64,000 bases of DNA from an uncultured Collinsella sp. (GCA_902478545.1 CABSLA010000005.1:4573-68572), one strand, 5' to 3'; numbered from the stretch's first letter, positions 1-9,138 are shown. Notes: a model not told the origin generated them from the letters alone. Numbers and translations: made by a program.

Positions 1-1
1 G

Positions 2-595
2 GTCAATGGTATTAGCGAAGATTTAACTGTTCTAACCGGAAGTCTCTACAACGCACTAAACAATATCGAAAGCTCTTGCAGCTATGAACTCATTACGGTG
101 AATCCTCCTTTGCTCCCAATCCCAGAAGACGTACCATACCCCTTCGTTGGCGATGGCGGCCCAGATGGCCTCAACATCACAAGCAAGGTTATTCGAGGTG
201 CAGGAGATAAACTCACTGATAGCGGATACCTCTCTGCAATTGGAATGATTGGCCTTGGAACCAACAATCAATCAGCATTTGAACGAATACAGAACGATTT
301 GTTGCAAGCTGGCCTCAATGGCGTCTTGACAATAATCTCGAGCTTTAACCTCGGACCCCAATCTGGCTGGATCGACGGTATCGCATGCACATCTGTTGCA
401 CATGCTCCAGGAAAATATTCCAGCAAAGAGGAGGCTGTAAAACAGATATCGCGCGCATACAAAAAAATCCACTACGACCGCGTCTGCACCTATCACTTGA
501 AGGCGTGGAGGGAGAGACAGCCCTTTCAAAATCCCATCCTAACGATTCAAGACTGCTCCGCAGATGGCAACCCACTTGGCCCCTGGATCCTCTAA
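2..595 (+). CDS. Hypothetical protein, 5' end outside window
   Basis: The frame is open from the first complete codon at base 2, so the gene starts upstream of the window. A GTG at 98 could be read as a start, but codons before it (reading ISEDLTVLTGSLYNAL and onward) look equally coding. I do not recognise the family. The visible part is soluble-looking, with no membrane segment or signal peptide, and ends in GNPLGPWIL. Base composition is more AT-rich than the housekeeping genes that follow. A strong hairpin at 622-659 lies just after the stop and fits transcription ending here. The neighbouring debris suggests an accessory region. Confidence 0.6.
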   Translation, partial: VNGISEDLTVLTGSLYNALNNIESSCSYELITVNPPLLPIPEDVPYPFVGDGGPDGLNITSKVIRGAGDKLTDSGYLSAIGMIGLGTNNQSAFERIQNDLLQAGLNGVLTIISSFNLGPQSGWIDGIACTSVAHAPGKYSSKEEAVKQISRAYKKIHYDRVCTYHLKAWRERQPFQNPILTIQDCSADGNPLGPWIL

Positions 596-621
596 AGCAT
601 CCGTCATACGAAAGCAGGTCA

Positions 622-659
622 ATAGGCTGCGCGCCACTCTCTGATGACGCGCAGCCTAT
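622..659 (+). terminator. Strong hairpin after the first gene
   Basis: Two perfect 12-base arms (ATAGGCTGCGCG and its complement) enclose a 14-base loop, 26 bases after the stop at 595. The 3' side continues CTCATTTCC, so the U-tract is poor. It is probably a terminator for the plus-strand gene, but without a clean T-run this is not certain. Confidence 0.5.
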
Positions 660-788
660 CTCATTTCCCCCGCGCTTTACCGAGCCCGACTCACACCTCA
701 TAGTTGGCACCGGTTTTCAAAATGCAAGATTCCGCATACAAAATCACTTCTTCTGTCTAGGTGGCAGACCTACGATTTTTGTAGTATA

Positions 789-835
789 AAGTTCCTCTCA
801 ATGCCTTCAATCTATTTCGAGATTGAGAAGAACTT
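789..835. repeat. Inverted repeat with two alternative hairpins
   Basis: AAGTTCCTCTCAAT (789-802) faces ATTGAGAAGAACTT (822-835), with one mismatch. Inside it, TCAATCT and AGATTGA form a competing shorter hairpin around ATTTCG. It lies in the gene-poor stretch between 596 and 1211, just before the truncated ABC-transporter start. It could be the end of an old mobile element or a leader structure; nothing else supports either reading. Confidence 0.4.
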
Positions 836-862
836 GCATCGGGTTTCATAGAAGCGATATAG

Positions 863-1090
863 ATGATACGTTTTGTCCTATCTATATTCCGACATACATC
901 AGGATGCCTCGTCTTTATCGTCATTTCAATAGTCGGCTTGGCCCTTTCCCACATTGCCCCCTTTTTGAACGGTAAATTAATTGACTTCCCGCACGTGGAC
1001 CTCGTGGACAGGCCCCCTTGTGTAGCTGCACCCGAGGCGCCTCCCCGTCGCCCTCCAGCGCCGGGGTTCCCCTCCATCACGAAGAGGTAA
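863..1090 (+). pseudogene. Truncated ABC-transporter start joined to GC-rich sequence
   Basis: The first 43 codons from the ATG at 863 read like the N-terminus of an ABC exporter transmembrane domain: a hydrophobic helix (residues about 15-33) followed by APFLNGKLIDF, a pattern typical of the first helix and loop of these proteins. At about 990 the similarity stops and the sequence switches abruptly to GC-rich, proline- and arginine-rich nonsense until the stop. A full exporter needs over 500 residues and an ATPase domain, both absent. This is most likely a gene start cut by a rearrangement or insertion. The GC-rich piece (about 990-1165) reads openly on the minus strand too (DGDYLFVMEGN) but I cannot assign it. 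Confidence 0.5.
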
Positions 1091-1211
1091 TCCCCGTCCG
1101 GCCTCGCCGTCTCTGCAACGCCGAGCCTCCCGAGCGACTCGAGGAGGGCGGGCTCGTCCCAGGAGATTTGACAATACTATAGAGACACGTGCCAAATTAG
1201 CTACTCAGTAG

Positions 1212-2087
1212 TTACTGCTGCTGGGCGCGGCGGGCGGCTCGGCGGGCCCTTGCTTCCTGGATCTCATCGAGGTGAGCGATGATCTCGGAGGCGCTCTCCT
1301 CGATCGCCTTGCCGTCGGTACGCACTACAAAGCAACCCAGGCGCTTCATGAGAGCACGAGCCTCCTCGAGCTCGCTTCGCACGCTCTCGGGCTCGGCATA
1401 GGAGCCGGCAACGGCACGAGCGTAGTCATCGCCCAAGCGGCTATCGCGAATTTCGGAAATCACATCGACGGTCGAAATCAGGCCGAACAGGCGCATCGGG
1501 TCGACCTCGTAAATCGACTTCGGCGGCTCCATGCCATGGGCCAACGGAACATTGGCAACCTTGTAGCCCTGATAAGCCAGATACATCGACAGCGGCGTCT
1601 TGGACGTGCGCGATACGCCCAGCAGCACGATATCGGCACCCGACAAATCGTCGCAACCGCGCCCGTCATCGTGCTCAACGAAATATTCCATGGCCTCGAT
1701 ACGATGGAAATAGCGGTCATCGGTCCTGTGAATCACGCCCGCGACGCCTTTGGGCGGCACACCGATGAGCGACGATAGCACGGCGAGCGTCGGACCGATC
1801 AGGTCGACCGAACGGATATGCAGCATGCCCAGGTAATCGAGCACGCGGGCGCGAAGCGCCGGATCGACAATGGTGTGAAACACGGCAATATCGCGATGGT
1901 CGGCATCGACGCGCGGGCCCACAAACGACTCCACCTGCTCCACCGAGGTCACCTTGGGCAGGCGCAACAAACGAAAAGCCCCTTCATCAAATTGCCCGGA
2001 CGCCGCAAGCACCACCTCACAAGCGGTATCACCGAGCGAGTCGGAGATAACGATAACGGTGGGACGAGCGGTGACCGGGCAATCCAT
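1212..2087 (-). CDS. Pyruvate, phosphate dikinase / PEP synthase regulatory protein (DUF299)
   Basis: Bifunctional serine/threonine kinase and phosphorylase of the PpsR/RP1 family, which switches pyruvate phosphate dikinase or PEP synthase off (ADP-dependent phosphorylation) and on (phosphate-dependent dephosphorylation), so it acts at the pyruvate-PEP step in the cytosol. Family marks are ISDSLGDTA near residues 14-22 and the P-loop-like GVSRTSKTP at 157-165. The length of 291 residues is close to the usual 270-280, with a short basic Arg/Ala tail. It lies 34 bases after glyS on the same strand and may be cotranscribed. Which dikinase it controls is not visible in this window. Confidence 0.9.
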   Translation of the reverse strand: MDCPVTARPTVIVISDSLGDTACEVVLAASGQFDEGAFRLLRLPKVTSVEQVESFVGPRVDADHRDIAVFHTIVDPALRARVLDYLGMLHIRSVDLIGPTLAVLSSLIGVPPKGVAGVIHRTDDRYFHRIEAMEYFVEHDDGRGCDDLSGADIVLLGVSRTSKTPLSMYLAYQGYKVANVPLAHGMEPPKSIYEVDPMRLFGLISTVDVISEIRDSRLGDDYARAVAGSYAEPESVRSELEEARALMKRLGCFVVRTDGKAIEESASEIIAHLDEIQEARARRAARRAQQQ

Positions 2088-2121
2088 GCGGGGCTCCTTT
2101 TGCGCTTACGCGCAGGCTGGC

Positions 2122-4218
2122 TTACTTTTTACGAGCAAGCTCACCGATGTTGGCGATGCCGGAGAAAACGGCCTCGAAGCGGTTGAGCAGCTTAAGGCGA
2201 TTATCGCGGAGCTGCTCGTCCTTGTCCATGACCATGACCTCGTCGAAGAAACGGTCGATGGGCGCGCGCAGGGCGGCGAGGGCAGCAAATGCGGCCGGAT
2301 AATCCTCGGTAGCAAGGGCGGCATCGACAGCGGTCTGAGCAGCCTCGGAGGCGTCGGCGAGCGCAAGCTCGACCTCGCCCATCAGGCTGCGGTCGTACTC
2401 CACGCCCAGCTCGGGCTTGGAGATATGCGCGGCGCGAGCATAGGCGGTCGCAAGGTTGTCGAACGTCTCGGCGTCGTTCTTGCGGGCCTCGTCGAGGGCG
2501 GCGCAGCGGGCGAAGAAGACGGACGGAGCGATGATGTGCACCGCGGAGACGGCGGCAACGGTATCGGCCGGGATCTTTTCGTCGCGGGCCATGCTCACCA
2601 GGCGGCCATGGAAGAAGTCACGAACCTGCTGGGCGACCTCGGCGGCGTCGAACTCAATGCCCTGCTCGCCATAGAGCTCGAGGGCGAAGTCGATAAGCGA
2701 CGTGGGGTCGATCGGCAGACGGTCGCGCAGGATGTTGATGATGCCGATAGCGGCACGACGCAGCGCATAGGGGTCGGAGGAGCCGGTCGGGGGCTCGCCG
2801 ATGGCAAAGATACCGGCAATGGTATCGAGCTTGTCGGCACAGGCCACGATGCAGCCAGCGGTGCCCTCGGGCAGCTCGTCACCGGCAAAGCGGGGACGAT
2901 AGTGATCGCGAATGGCGTGGGCGACCTCGTCGTTCTCCCCCATCGCGGTCGCGTAATAACCGCCCATCACGCCCTGCTGGCTCGTAAACTCGACGACGGC
3001 GTTAGACACCAGGTCGGCCTTGCACAGGTGCGCGGCGCGAGCAGCGTCGGCGGCCAGGTGGGCGCCCAGATGGGCCTCGCGAGCGATGGCAAGCGCGAGT
3101 TGCTCAATGCGCTCGGACTTGGCGAGCACGCTACCGAGCTTCTCCTGGAAGGCGACCTTGGCCAGACGCTCGCGGAACTCGTCGAGGGAGATCTTCAGGT
3201 CCTCCTCGTAGAAGAACTTGGCGTCGTCCAGACGGGCGCGCACGACGCGCTCGTTGCCGTCAATCACGCGCTCGGCATTCTCGGGCTTGCTGTTGGAAAC
3301 GACCACGAACTCACGCGTGAGCTTGCCCTCGCCGTCATAGATCGGGAAGTAGCGCTGGTTGGTGAGCATGGACTCGCAGATAATCTCGTGCGGGACCTTG
3401 AGAAACTCCTCATCGAAGGTACCGACGAGCACCGTCGGCCACTCGCAGAGGTTAATGACCTCCTCAAAGACCTTCTTGGGCGTATCGACATGGCAGCCGG
3501 GACGGGCAGCCTCGACCTCGGCGATACCGGCGAGGATGGCCTCACGACGACGCTCGGCAGAAAGCACACCGGCGTCCTCGAGCACCTGCTCGTAGACGGC
3601 GGGGCTGGCAACCACATGGTCGCCAGGGCCAAGCACGCGATGACCACGCGTGGTGTTGCCACTCGTCACGTCGGCAAACGACACGGGCACAACGTCCTCG
3701 CCCAGAAGGCAGCAGATCCAGCGGACCGGACGAACAAAGGTCGCATGCTCGTGACCCCAGCGCTGAGAGCGGTAGTTGGGCCACTGCAGGCCAGCGATAG
3801 TCTTCTCGCACAGGGCCGTCAGGATCGGGGTGGCCGGGGCGGAAGGGATGTTCTTCTCGGCAAAGACGTACTCACGGCCGTCGGTGTCCTCGCGACGGAC
3901 CAGATCCTCGGCAGCCACACCGCACTTGCGGGCGAAGCCCTGGGCGGCCTTGGTGGCGTTACCGTCGGCATCGAAGGCGATGTTGGCCGCGGGGCCGCGC
4001 TTGACCTCGTGAACCTCGTCGGTCGCGGTGGCGACGTCGGCAACGAGCGCAGCCAGGCGGCGCGGGCTCGAGATCACACGGACCTCGCCGTGGGCCAGAC
4101 CGGCCTCGTCGAGACCCTTGGCGATCATGGTGCCAAGCTGCTTGACGGCATTGTTCAGCGGTGCGGAGGGCATTTCTTCCGTACCGATCTCAAACAGGAA
4201 ATCCTTAGCGTCTGCCAT
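2122..4218 (-). CDS. glyS: Glycyl-tRNA synthetase beta subunit
   Basis: Beta chain of the bacterial alpha2-beta2 glycyl-tRNA synthetase; it carries the tRNA-recognition parts while the alpha chain makes glycyl-adenylate. The 698 residues match the family's usual length of about 690. The N-terminus has the typical FLFEIGTEEMPSAPL block (8-22), and the C-terminal part matches the anticodon-binding region, ending in basic residues. The start lies three bases after the alpha-subunit stop, as expected for translational coupling. A 1056-codon open frame on the opposite strand is a codon-bias shadow. Confidence 0.96.
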   Translation of the reverse strand: MADAKDFLFEIGTEEMPSAPLNNAVKQLGTMIAKGLDEAGLAHGEVRVISSPRRLAALVADVATATDEVHEVKRGPAANIAFDADGNATKAAQGFARKCGVAAEDLVRREDTDGREYVFAEKNIPSAPATPILTALCEKTIAGLQWPNYRSQRWGHEHATFVRPVRWICCLLGEDVVPVSFADVTSGNTTRGHRVLGPGDHVVASPAVYEQVLEDAGVLSAERRREAILAGIAEVEAARPGCHVDTPKKVFEEVINLCEWPTVLVGTFDEEFLKVPHEIICESMLTNQRYFPIYDGEGKLTREFVVVSNSKPENAERVIDGNERVVRARLDDAKFFYEEDLKISLDEFRERLAKVAFQEKLGSVLAKSERIEQLALAIAREAHLGAHLAADAARAAHLCKADLVSNAVVEFTSQQGVMGGYYATAMGENDEVAHAIRDHYRPRFAGDELPEGTAGCIVACADKLDTIAGIFAIGEPPTGSSDPYALRRAAIGIINILRDRLPIDPTSLIDFALELYGEQGIEFDAAEVAQQVRDFFHGRLVSMARDEKIPADTVAAVSAVHIIAPSVFFARCAALDEARKNDAETFDNLATAYARAAHISKPELGVEYDRSLMGEVELALADASEAAQTAVDAALATEDYPAAFAALAALRAPIDRFFDEVMVMDKDEQLRDNRLKLLNRFEAVFSGIANIGELARKK

Positions 4219-4221
4219 GGC

Positions 4222-5133
4222 TTACGCCACCTCGCCTTCCTGATCGGCATTCTCGTTGACTCCGGCGACCTCGGCCATGTAGGCCTCGCAGCACGCCTTG
4301 GCGACGGCGCGGACGCGCAGGATGTAGTTGGCACGCTCGACCGCGGACAGGGCGCCGCGAGCATCGAGCAGGTTGAAAGCGTGGCTGCACTTCATGACGC
4401 AGTCATATGCCGGCAGCGGCAGCTTGCGCTCCAGGCAGGAATGGCACTCGGCCTCGTAGTCGTCAAACTTCTGACGCATCATCTCGACGTTGGCGACCTC
4501 AAAGTTATAGGCACTGAACTCGCGCTCGTTCTCGAGGAACACGTCGCCATAGGTCATGGGCGTGCCGTCGGGCAGGTAGCTCCACACCAGGTCGTAGACC
4601 GAGTTAACGCCCTGGGCGTACATGGCGATACGCTCCAGGCCGTAGGTGATCTCGACGGGCACGGGGTCGACCTCGATGCCGCCCACCTGCTGGAAGTACG
4701 TAAACTGCGTGACCTCCATGCCATTGAGCCAGACCTCCCAGCCAAGGCCCCAGGCGCCGAGCGTCGGGCTCTCCCAGTCGTCCTCGACAAAGCGGACGTC
4801 ATGGTCGTTGGGGTCCAGGCCAATGGCGGCCAGCGAACCCAGGTAGAGCTCCTGGGCGTTGACCGGCGAGGGCTTGATGAGCACCTGGAACTGATAGTAG
4901 TGCTGCATGCGGTTGGGGTTCTCGCCGTAGCGGCCGTCGGCGGGACGGCGGCAGGGCTGTGCATAGCAGGTGCGCCACTCGGCGGGACCGAGCGAGCGCA
5001 GCGTGGTCGCGGTATGGAAGGTACCGGCACCGACCTCGGAGTCATAGGGCTGCATGATGACGCAGCCCTGCTCGCCCCAGTACTGCTGGAGGCGCAGGAT
5101 GATGTCTTGGAAGGAAAGCGATGAAGCGTTCAT
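4222..5133 (-). CDS. glyQ: Glycyl-tRNA synthetase alpha subunit
   Basis: Catalytic alpha chain of heterotetrameric glycyl-tRNA synthetase, a class II enzyme activating glycine. The first 90 residues hold the family blocks [36 protein letters not shown] and [15 protein letters not shown] (motif 2 region). Length 303 fits the family. A GAGGC ribosome site precedes the ATG. It lies 59 bases after lepB; a TATAGT in this gap (minus strand) could be a -10 element but I see no good -35 and no T-box leader. The split two-subunit enzyme, rather than the single-chain GlyRS of many actinobacteria, fits a Coriobacteriia host. Confidence 0.96.
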   Translation of the reverse strand: MNASSLSFQDIILRLQQYWGEQGCVIMQPYDSEVGAGTFHTATTLRSLGPAEWRTCYAQPCRRPADGRYGENPNRMQHYYQFQVLIKPSPVNAQELYLGSLAAIGLDPNDHDVRFVEDDWESPTLGAWGLGWEVWLNGMEVTQFTYFQQVGGIEVDPVPVEITYGLERIAMYAQGVNSVYDLVWSYLPDGTPMTYGDVFLENEREFSAYNFEVANVEMMRQKFDDYEAECHSCLERKLPLPAYDCVMKCSHAFNLLDARGALSAVERANYILRVRAVAKACCEAYMAEVAGVNENADQEGEVA

Positions 5134-5192
5134 GCCTCTAATATCCCCTCGTCGAAACGATTACACGGTTAGGTACTGTACTATAGCGGTTT

Positions 5193-5762
5193 TTAGTCGA
5201 TAGCGCCGATGCGGTTGAACGGCCAGTAGCGCACAAGCGCCACTGCGATCAAATCAGAGCGATCGACGGGACCAAAATAACGTGAGTCGGCAGAGTTTTC
5301 GCGATTGTCGCCCATCACCCACACGCACCCGTCGGGAACCGTGTAGGGATAGCTTACCTGAGCGCCGGGCGCTTGGACCGAAAGCGGCCAGCTCATGCCC
5401 GTCGTATAGTCCTCGTCGAGCGCTTGGCCGTCAACGACCACCTTGCCATCCTGCAGGTCGACCGTCTGGCCGGCCGTGGCAATAACACGCTTGACAAGAA
5501 CATCATGCTCGGAGGTGCCATCGGGGTTGTGAAACACCACGATATCACCCTGCTTGACGGGCTGACCGAGCTCGAGGCTCACCTTTTGTGCCAGGATCTG
5601 GTCGCCAATCTCGATCGTGGACTCCATGGAGCCGGTGGGCACCACAAAGGGCTCGACCACAAACGAGCGAATCAAGAAGGTGGCCACGAGCGCGATCGCG
5701 ATGACCGCGATCCACTCAAAAGCGCCCCTCAACGCGGAATGCTGCGATGGAACCATTCTCAC
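5193..5762 (-). CDS. lepB: Signal peptidase I
   Basis: Membrane serine protease that removes signal peptides from exported proteins. One N-terminal membrane helix spans about 16-33. The catalytic serine is S45 in PTGSMEST and the general base K91 in VLVKRV; the late box GDNRENSADSRYFG is at 151-164. Length 189 fits a compact Gram-positive-type enzyme. It overlaps trmD by four bases (start 5762, trmD stop at 5759), so it is translationally coupled as the last member of the rpsP-khpA-rimM-trmD group. Confidence 0.95.
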   Translation of the reverse strand: MRMVPSQHSALRGAFEWIAVIAIALVATFLIRSFVVEPFVVPTGSMESTIEIGDQILAQKVSLELGQPVKQGDIVVFHNPDGTSEHDVLVKRVIATAGQTVDLQDGKVVVDGQALDEDYTTGMSWPLSVQAPGAQVSYPYTVPDGCVWVMGDNRENSADSRYFGPVDRSDLIAVALVRYWPFNRIGAID

Positions 5763-6517
5763 TCCTCGCTCTGCGAATACGCAGCGTCCAAAATCTCCTG
5801 CGCGTAAGCGCGCTCCTGGGGCGTAAGGCGCGCCGTCTCGATCAGATCGGGACGCCAGCGGCAGGTGCGCTCGATGGCGTTCTTGCGACGCCAGGCATCG
5901 ACCTTGGCATGATCGCCACTCACGAGCACCGGAGGCACACCCTCGCCATTGAACTCGGCGGGTCGAGTGTACTGAGCGTACTCGAGCAGGCCACCGTCCT
6001 CGGCGGTCGAGAAGGACTCGTCCACGTTGCTCATCTCGTCACCCAAGGCTCCGGGAATAAGCCGTACGACGGCATCGGCAACGACCATAGCGGGCAGTTC
6101 GCCGCCCGTGAGCACGTAGTCGCCGATCGACAGACGCTCATCGGCATACGCATATGCGCGCTCGTCGACGCCCTCGTAACGGCTGCACACAAACAGCAGG
6201 CGCTCACTTTTGAGCAGGCGCTCGGCCACATGCTGCGTAAAGGGCTCGCCGCAGGGGGTGAAGAACACCACGGTGGGCTTGGGACCCTCGGAGCTGATGG
6301 CCTCGATTGCCTCGGCAATGGGCTCGACCTTCATGAGCATGCCCTGCCCGCCGCCATACGGCTCGTCATCGACGGTGCGATGGCGGTCGTGCGTCCAGTC
6401 GCGCAGGTTATACGCCTTAAAATCAAAAAGGCCGGCCTTGCGGGCGCGGCCCAAGATCGACGTGGACATGACGGGCTCAAACATCTCGGGAAAGACCGAA
6501 AGGGTCTCGATCAGCAT
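5759..6517 (-). CDS. trmD: tRNA (guanine-37-N1)-methyltransferase
   Basis: Methylates G37 next to the anticodon with S-adenosylmethionine, preventing +1 frameshifting. SPOUT knot landmarks are visible: PYGGGQGM (53-60), CSRYEGVDER (111-120) and GDYVLTGGELP (132-142). Length 252 is usual. It follows rimM by 10 bases and overlaps lepB, the classical order of this ribosome-maturation operon. Confidence 0.96.
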   Translation of the reverse strand: MLIETLSVFPEMFEPVMSTSILGRARKAGLFDFKAYNLRDWTHDRHRTVDDEPYGGGQGMLMKVEPIAEAIEAISSEGPKPTVVFFTPCGEPFTQHVAERLLKSERLLFVCSRYEGVDERAYAYADERLSIGDYVLTGGELPAMVVADAVVRLIPGALGDEMSNVDESFSTAEDGGLLEYAQYTRPAEFNGEGVPPVLVSGDHAKVDAWRRKNAIERTCRWRPDLIETARLTPQERAYAQEILDAAYSQSEE

Positions 6518-6527
6518 GCCGTCCTCC

Positions 6528-7049
6528 CTACCTGTCCATATCGATCAAGCCGTCCATAACGTGGACGGAAATTGTTCCTGTGTCGGGAAGATCGAGCACA
6601 ACCTGCTCGATCACGGGAATCAGCACCTCGCCGTACCGATCGCCCTCGACAACCCAAACATCGTTGGCGGGCGTCGACATGATCTCGACAATCGTGCCGA
6701 GCGAACCAAAGCGCTCGTCGACCACCTCGCGACCCATGAGGTCGGTATAGGCGGCGTCGAGCGAATCGAGCTCGAAGTCGTCACGATTAGCCAGCACATA
6801 GCATCCGGTGATGCCCTCGGCGGCCGTCAAGTCGTCTATGCCCTCAAACGAGACCAGATCGCCATCGCCCGTATCGGTGACGGACACGACCGTGCAAAAA
6901 CGGTCGCGCTTGAGCGCCGGCGGCGTCAAGGCGACACGCATACCCGGCTCCAATACAGAAGGAAGCCCCCGCAGCGGCTGCGCGAGGACCTCCCCCTTCC
7001 TTCCGTGCGGCTTGACCACACGGGCGATGTTTTTGTACTGGGACCTCAA
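6528..7049 (-). CDS. rimM: 16S rRNA processing protein RimM
   Basis: Assembly factor for the head of the 30S subunit, binding ribosomal protein S19. The N-terminal beta-barrel begins with IARVVKPHGRKGEVLA and the C-terminal PRC-barrel-like part contains DLMGREVVDE and DVWVVEG. Length 173 is normal. The start is a TTG at 7049 with an AGGA just ahead that overlaps the end of khpA; only four bases separate the two genes, so coupling is likely. Confidence 0.93.
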   Translation of the reverse strand: MRSQYKNIARVVKPHGRKGEVLAQPLRGLPSVLEPGMRVALTPPALKRDRFCTVVSVTDTGDGDLVSFEGIDDLTAAEGITGCYVLANRDDFELDSLDAAYTDLMGREVVDERFGSLGTIVEIMSTPANDVWVVEGDRYGEVLIPVIEQVVLDLPDTGTISVHVMDGLIDMDR

Positions 7050-7053
7050 GGTC

Positions 7054-7338
7054 CTAGCCCAGAACCTCTACCTCGACAGCAGTGTCGAGGCGAGCGGCCA
7101 GTGCACGGGCGAGCGTGCGAATGGCCTTGATGGTACGGCCACGACGGCCGATGACCTTAGCAACGTCATCCTCGGCAACCGAGACCTCAATCGTGGAGGC
7201 GTCGTCACCATCGATGACCTCAAGGCTCACGGAATCCGGGTCGTCGACGATCTGAACAACGAGATATTCGACGAGATCGGCGATGCGATCTGAGAGCATT
7301 GCCTCACCCTCGAGCTGTGCAGCGTCAACCTCAGGCAC
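7054..7338 (-). CDS. khpA: KH-domain RNA-binding protein KhpA
   Basis: Small RNA-binding protein with one KH domain; the nucleic-acid-binding loop GRRG is at 64-67 in VIGRRGRTIKAIRTL. In other Gram-positive bacteria KhpA pairs with KhpB (Jag) and affects cell elongation and division. At 94 residues it is slightly longer than the usual 75-80 because of an acidic N-terminal stretch. It lies between rpsP and rimM, its standard position in actinobacteria and firmicutes. Confidence 0.9.
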   Translation of the reverse strand: MPEVDAAQLEGEAMLSDRIADLVEYLVVQIVDDPDSVSLEVIDGDDASTIEVSVAEDDVAKVIGRRGRTIKAIRTLARALAARLDTAVEVEVLG

Positions 7339-7341
7339 GAT

Positions 7342-7683
7342 TTACTCCTCGGCGCCCTCAGCGGCCTCAGCGGCAGCCTTAGCGGCCTCGGCCTCTTTGG
7401 CGAGCTGCTTCTTGGACTTCTTGACGACGGTCTCGGTCTTCTCGCCCTCGTTGGCGGCCTTGACCAGAGCAGCGACGGCGTCGGTGAGCTGAGCGCCCTT
7501 GGACTGCCAGTCGGCGATCTTCTCGAGGTCGAGGTTGATGGTCTTGGGGGCGGTCATCGGGTTGTAGCGGCCAACCTCCTCGATGATACGACCGTCACGC
7601 GGGGCGCGGGAATCGGCGACGACGACACGGTAGTACGGACGCTTCTTAGCGCCGTGACGAGCAAGGCGAATCTTGACTGCCAA
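7342..7683 (-). CDS. rpsP: 30S ribosomal protein S16
   Basis: Primary small-subunit protein. The start is the TTG at 7683 ([19 protein letters not shown] follows), preceded by GGAGGAG at good spacing; the longer reading from 7719 would add a non-homologous N-terminus. The core is about 80 residues, and an Ala/Glu/Lys-rich tail ([18 protein letters not shown]) extends it to 113, as in several actinobacteria. It is the first gene of the operon leading through khpA, rimM, trmD and lepB, behind the promoter at 7813-7840. Confidence 0.95.
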   Translation of the reverse strand: MAVKIRLARHGAKKRPYYRVVVADSRAPRDGRIIEEVGRYNPMTAPKTINLDLEKIADWQSKGAQLTDAVAALVKAANEGEKTETVVKKSKKQLAKEAEAAKAAAEAAEGAEE

Positions 7684-7812
7684 AGGAAACTCCTCCAACC
7701 AAGCAGCTTTAGGCTGCAACTACAAACAAACAGTTGAACATAATACGCCATCGACGCGGGCAGGTGAAGTCCGTGAGACCAACTTCTTCGGTGTAGTCGA
7801 GGGCAAATCCAT

Positions 7813-7840
7813 ATCTTAGACAAGAATTCGCGATTTGCAA
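7813..7840 (-). promoter_or_regulatory. Predicted promoter of the rpsP operon
   Basis: Reading the minus strand, TTGCAA (7840-7835) and TAAGAT (7818-7813) are spaced by 16 bases, a fair sigma-70-type pair. It lies about 130 bases before the rpsP TTG, in the gap shared with the divergent dinB. This leaves room for a long leader before rpsP, in which I see no convincing terminator. Confidence 0.45.
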
Positions 7841-7872
7841 GCACATCCACGCACCCCACATGAGCTGCGCGG

Positions 7873-7878
7873 TATACT
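7873..7878 (+). promoter_or_regulatory. -10 box placing dinB transcription start at its ATG
   Basis: TATACT ends six bases before the dinB ATG at 7885, and no Shine-Dalgarno sequence precedes that ATG. If this is the -10 element, transcription starts at or next to the A of the start codon and the mRNA is leaderless. The -35 region (about 7850-7855) is poor. Confidence 0.4.
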
Positions 7879-7884
7879 CATGAC

Positions 7885-9138
7885 ATGGAAAGACGCGAAC
7901 ATACATACGGTTATGAGGATGCTGCGGGCGTCACGCCGCCGCCCTGGACGGGTCCGGCGGTGGGCCTGATGGACCTCGATGCATTTTTTGCGAGCGTGGA
8001 GATGCTCGATCATCCCGAGTGGCGCGGCAAGCCGCTCATTGTGGGCGGAGACGCCGAGTCACGCGGTGTCGTGTCCACGTGTTCGTACGAGGCGCGTCGC
8101 TTTGGCGTGCATTCTGCCATGCCCTCGGCCGAGGCGCAGCGTCTGTGTCCGCAGGCCATTTGGACGCATGGACACTTTGATCGCTACCGTGAGGTGAGCG
8201 CGCAGGTCATGGCGATCCTTGCCGATGAGACCCCACGCGTAGAGCGCGTATCGATTGATGAGGCCTTTATCGATATCACGCCGGGCCGGTTTGCGCCCGA
8301 GGACCCGCTGCTGGTAGCGCAGCGCATAAGCGATCGCGTTGCGGCGCTGGGGGTGACGTGCTCCATCGGCGTTGGGTGCAACAAGACCGTGGCCAAAATC
8401 GCAAGCGAGCGCGACAAGCCGTTTGGTCTGACCATTGTGCGCCCCGGTACGGAACAGCGGTTTTTGGCCGCACTGCCCGTGTCCGCCATGAGCGGAATCG
8501 GGCGTTCGGCCGAGGAGCGACTGCGTCGCATGCGCATCTATACGCTCGGCGAGCTTTCACGCGCGCCAAAGTCCACCCTGGCTGCAATCTTTGGCGTGAA
8601 TGGCGAGCGCATGCGTCAACGTGCTTTGGGGCTCGAAATCTCTGAAGTCACGAGTCTCGATGAAGAGCGCGAGGTCAAGTCGGTGAGCAATGAGCGCACC
8701 TTTGCGAAGGATTTGACTGAGCGTGGGGATATCGAGGCGGCGATTGCGCTGCTGGGCGAGTCGGTTGGGCGCCGCCTACGTCGTCAAGGGCTGACGGGCG
8801 GAACCGTAACGCTCAAGCTCAAATACTCTTACGGTAGCGGACGCACGGCACAGCGCCGCTTACCCCACCCCACCGACGACGAGAATATCTTTGTGGCCGT
8901 AGCGCTCGAGCTGCTCGACAATATCTGGCAAGAAGGCATGCACGTGCGTCTGGCGGGCATCGGCATGAGCGACTTCAACCACCAAGGCGGTATCCAAACC
9001 GACCTGTTCTGCGAGATCGATGACCGCGGAGCCCAATCCAGCGACCGCCGCGACCTCTCCGTCGCCATCGACGCCGTCCGAGACAAATTCGGCGACACCG
9101 CCCTATCCTTCGGCCGCCAATCCCGCTTCAACGATTAA
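7885..9138 (+). CDS. dinB: DNA polymerase IV (Y family)
   Basis: Error-prone translesion polymerase. The palm motif MDLDAFFASVE is at 29-39 (metal ligand D30, steric-gate region F34-F35) and SIDEAFID at 123-130 supplies D125 and E126. SIGVGCNKTVAKIAS and the helix-hairpin-helix area after GIGRSAEERL follow. Length 417 is slightly long because of about 25 extra residues before the palm. It stands alone on the plus strand, divergent from rpsP; I see no clear LexA operator. The start may be leaderless. Confidence 0.95.
   Translation: MERREHTYGYEDAAGVTPPPWTGPAVGLMDLDAFFASVEMLDHPEWRGKPLIVGGDAESRGVVSTCSYEARRFGVHSAMPSAEAQRLCPQAIWTHGHFDRYREVSAQVMAILADETPRVERVSIDEAFIDITPGRFAPEDPLLVAQRISDRVAALGVTCSIGVGCNKTVAKIASERDKPFGLTIVRPGTEQRFLAALPVSAMSGIGRSAEERLRRMRIYTLGELSRAPKSTLAAIFGVNGERMRQRALGLEISEVTSLDEEREVKSVSNERTFAKDLTERGDIEAAIALLGESVGRRLRRQGLTGGTVTLKLKYSYGSGRTAQRRLPHPTDDENIFVAVALELLDNIWQEGMHVRLAGIGMSDFNHQGGIQTDLFCEIDDRGAQSSDRRDLSVAIDAVRDKFGDTALSFGRQSRFND

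Noticed and set aside
1954..5124. 1056-codon open frame on the plus strand across glyS and glyQ
   Set aside because: It is antisense to two certain genes, low in complexity (Gly/Leu/Val/Asp-rich) and explained by codon bias that leaves the opposite strand open.
5134..5192. T-box riboswitch before glyQS
   Set aside because: The 59-base gap is too short and lacks the specifier and T-box sequences.
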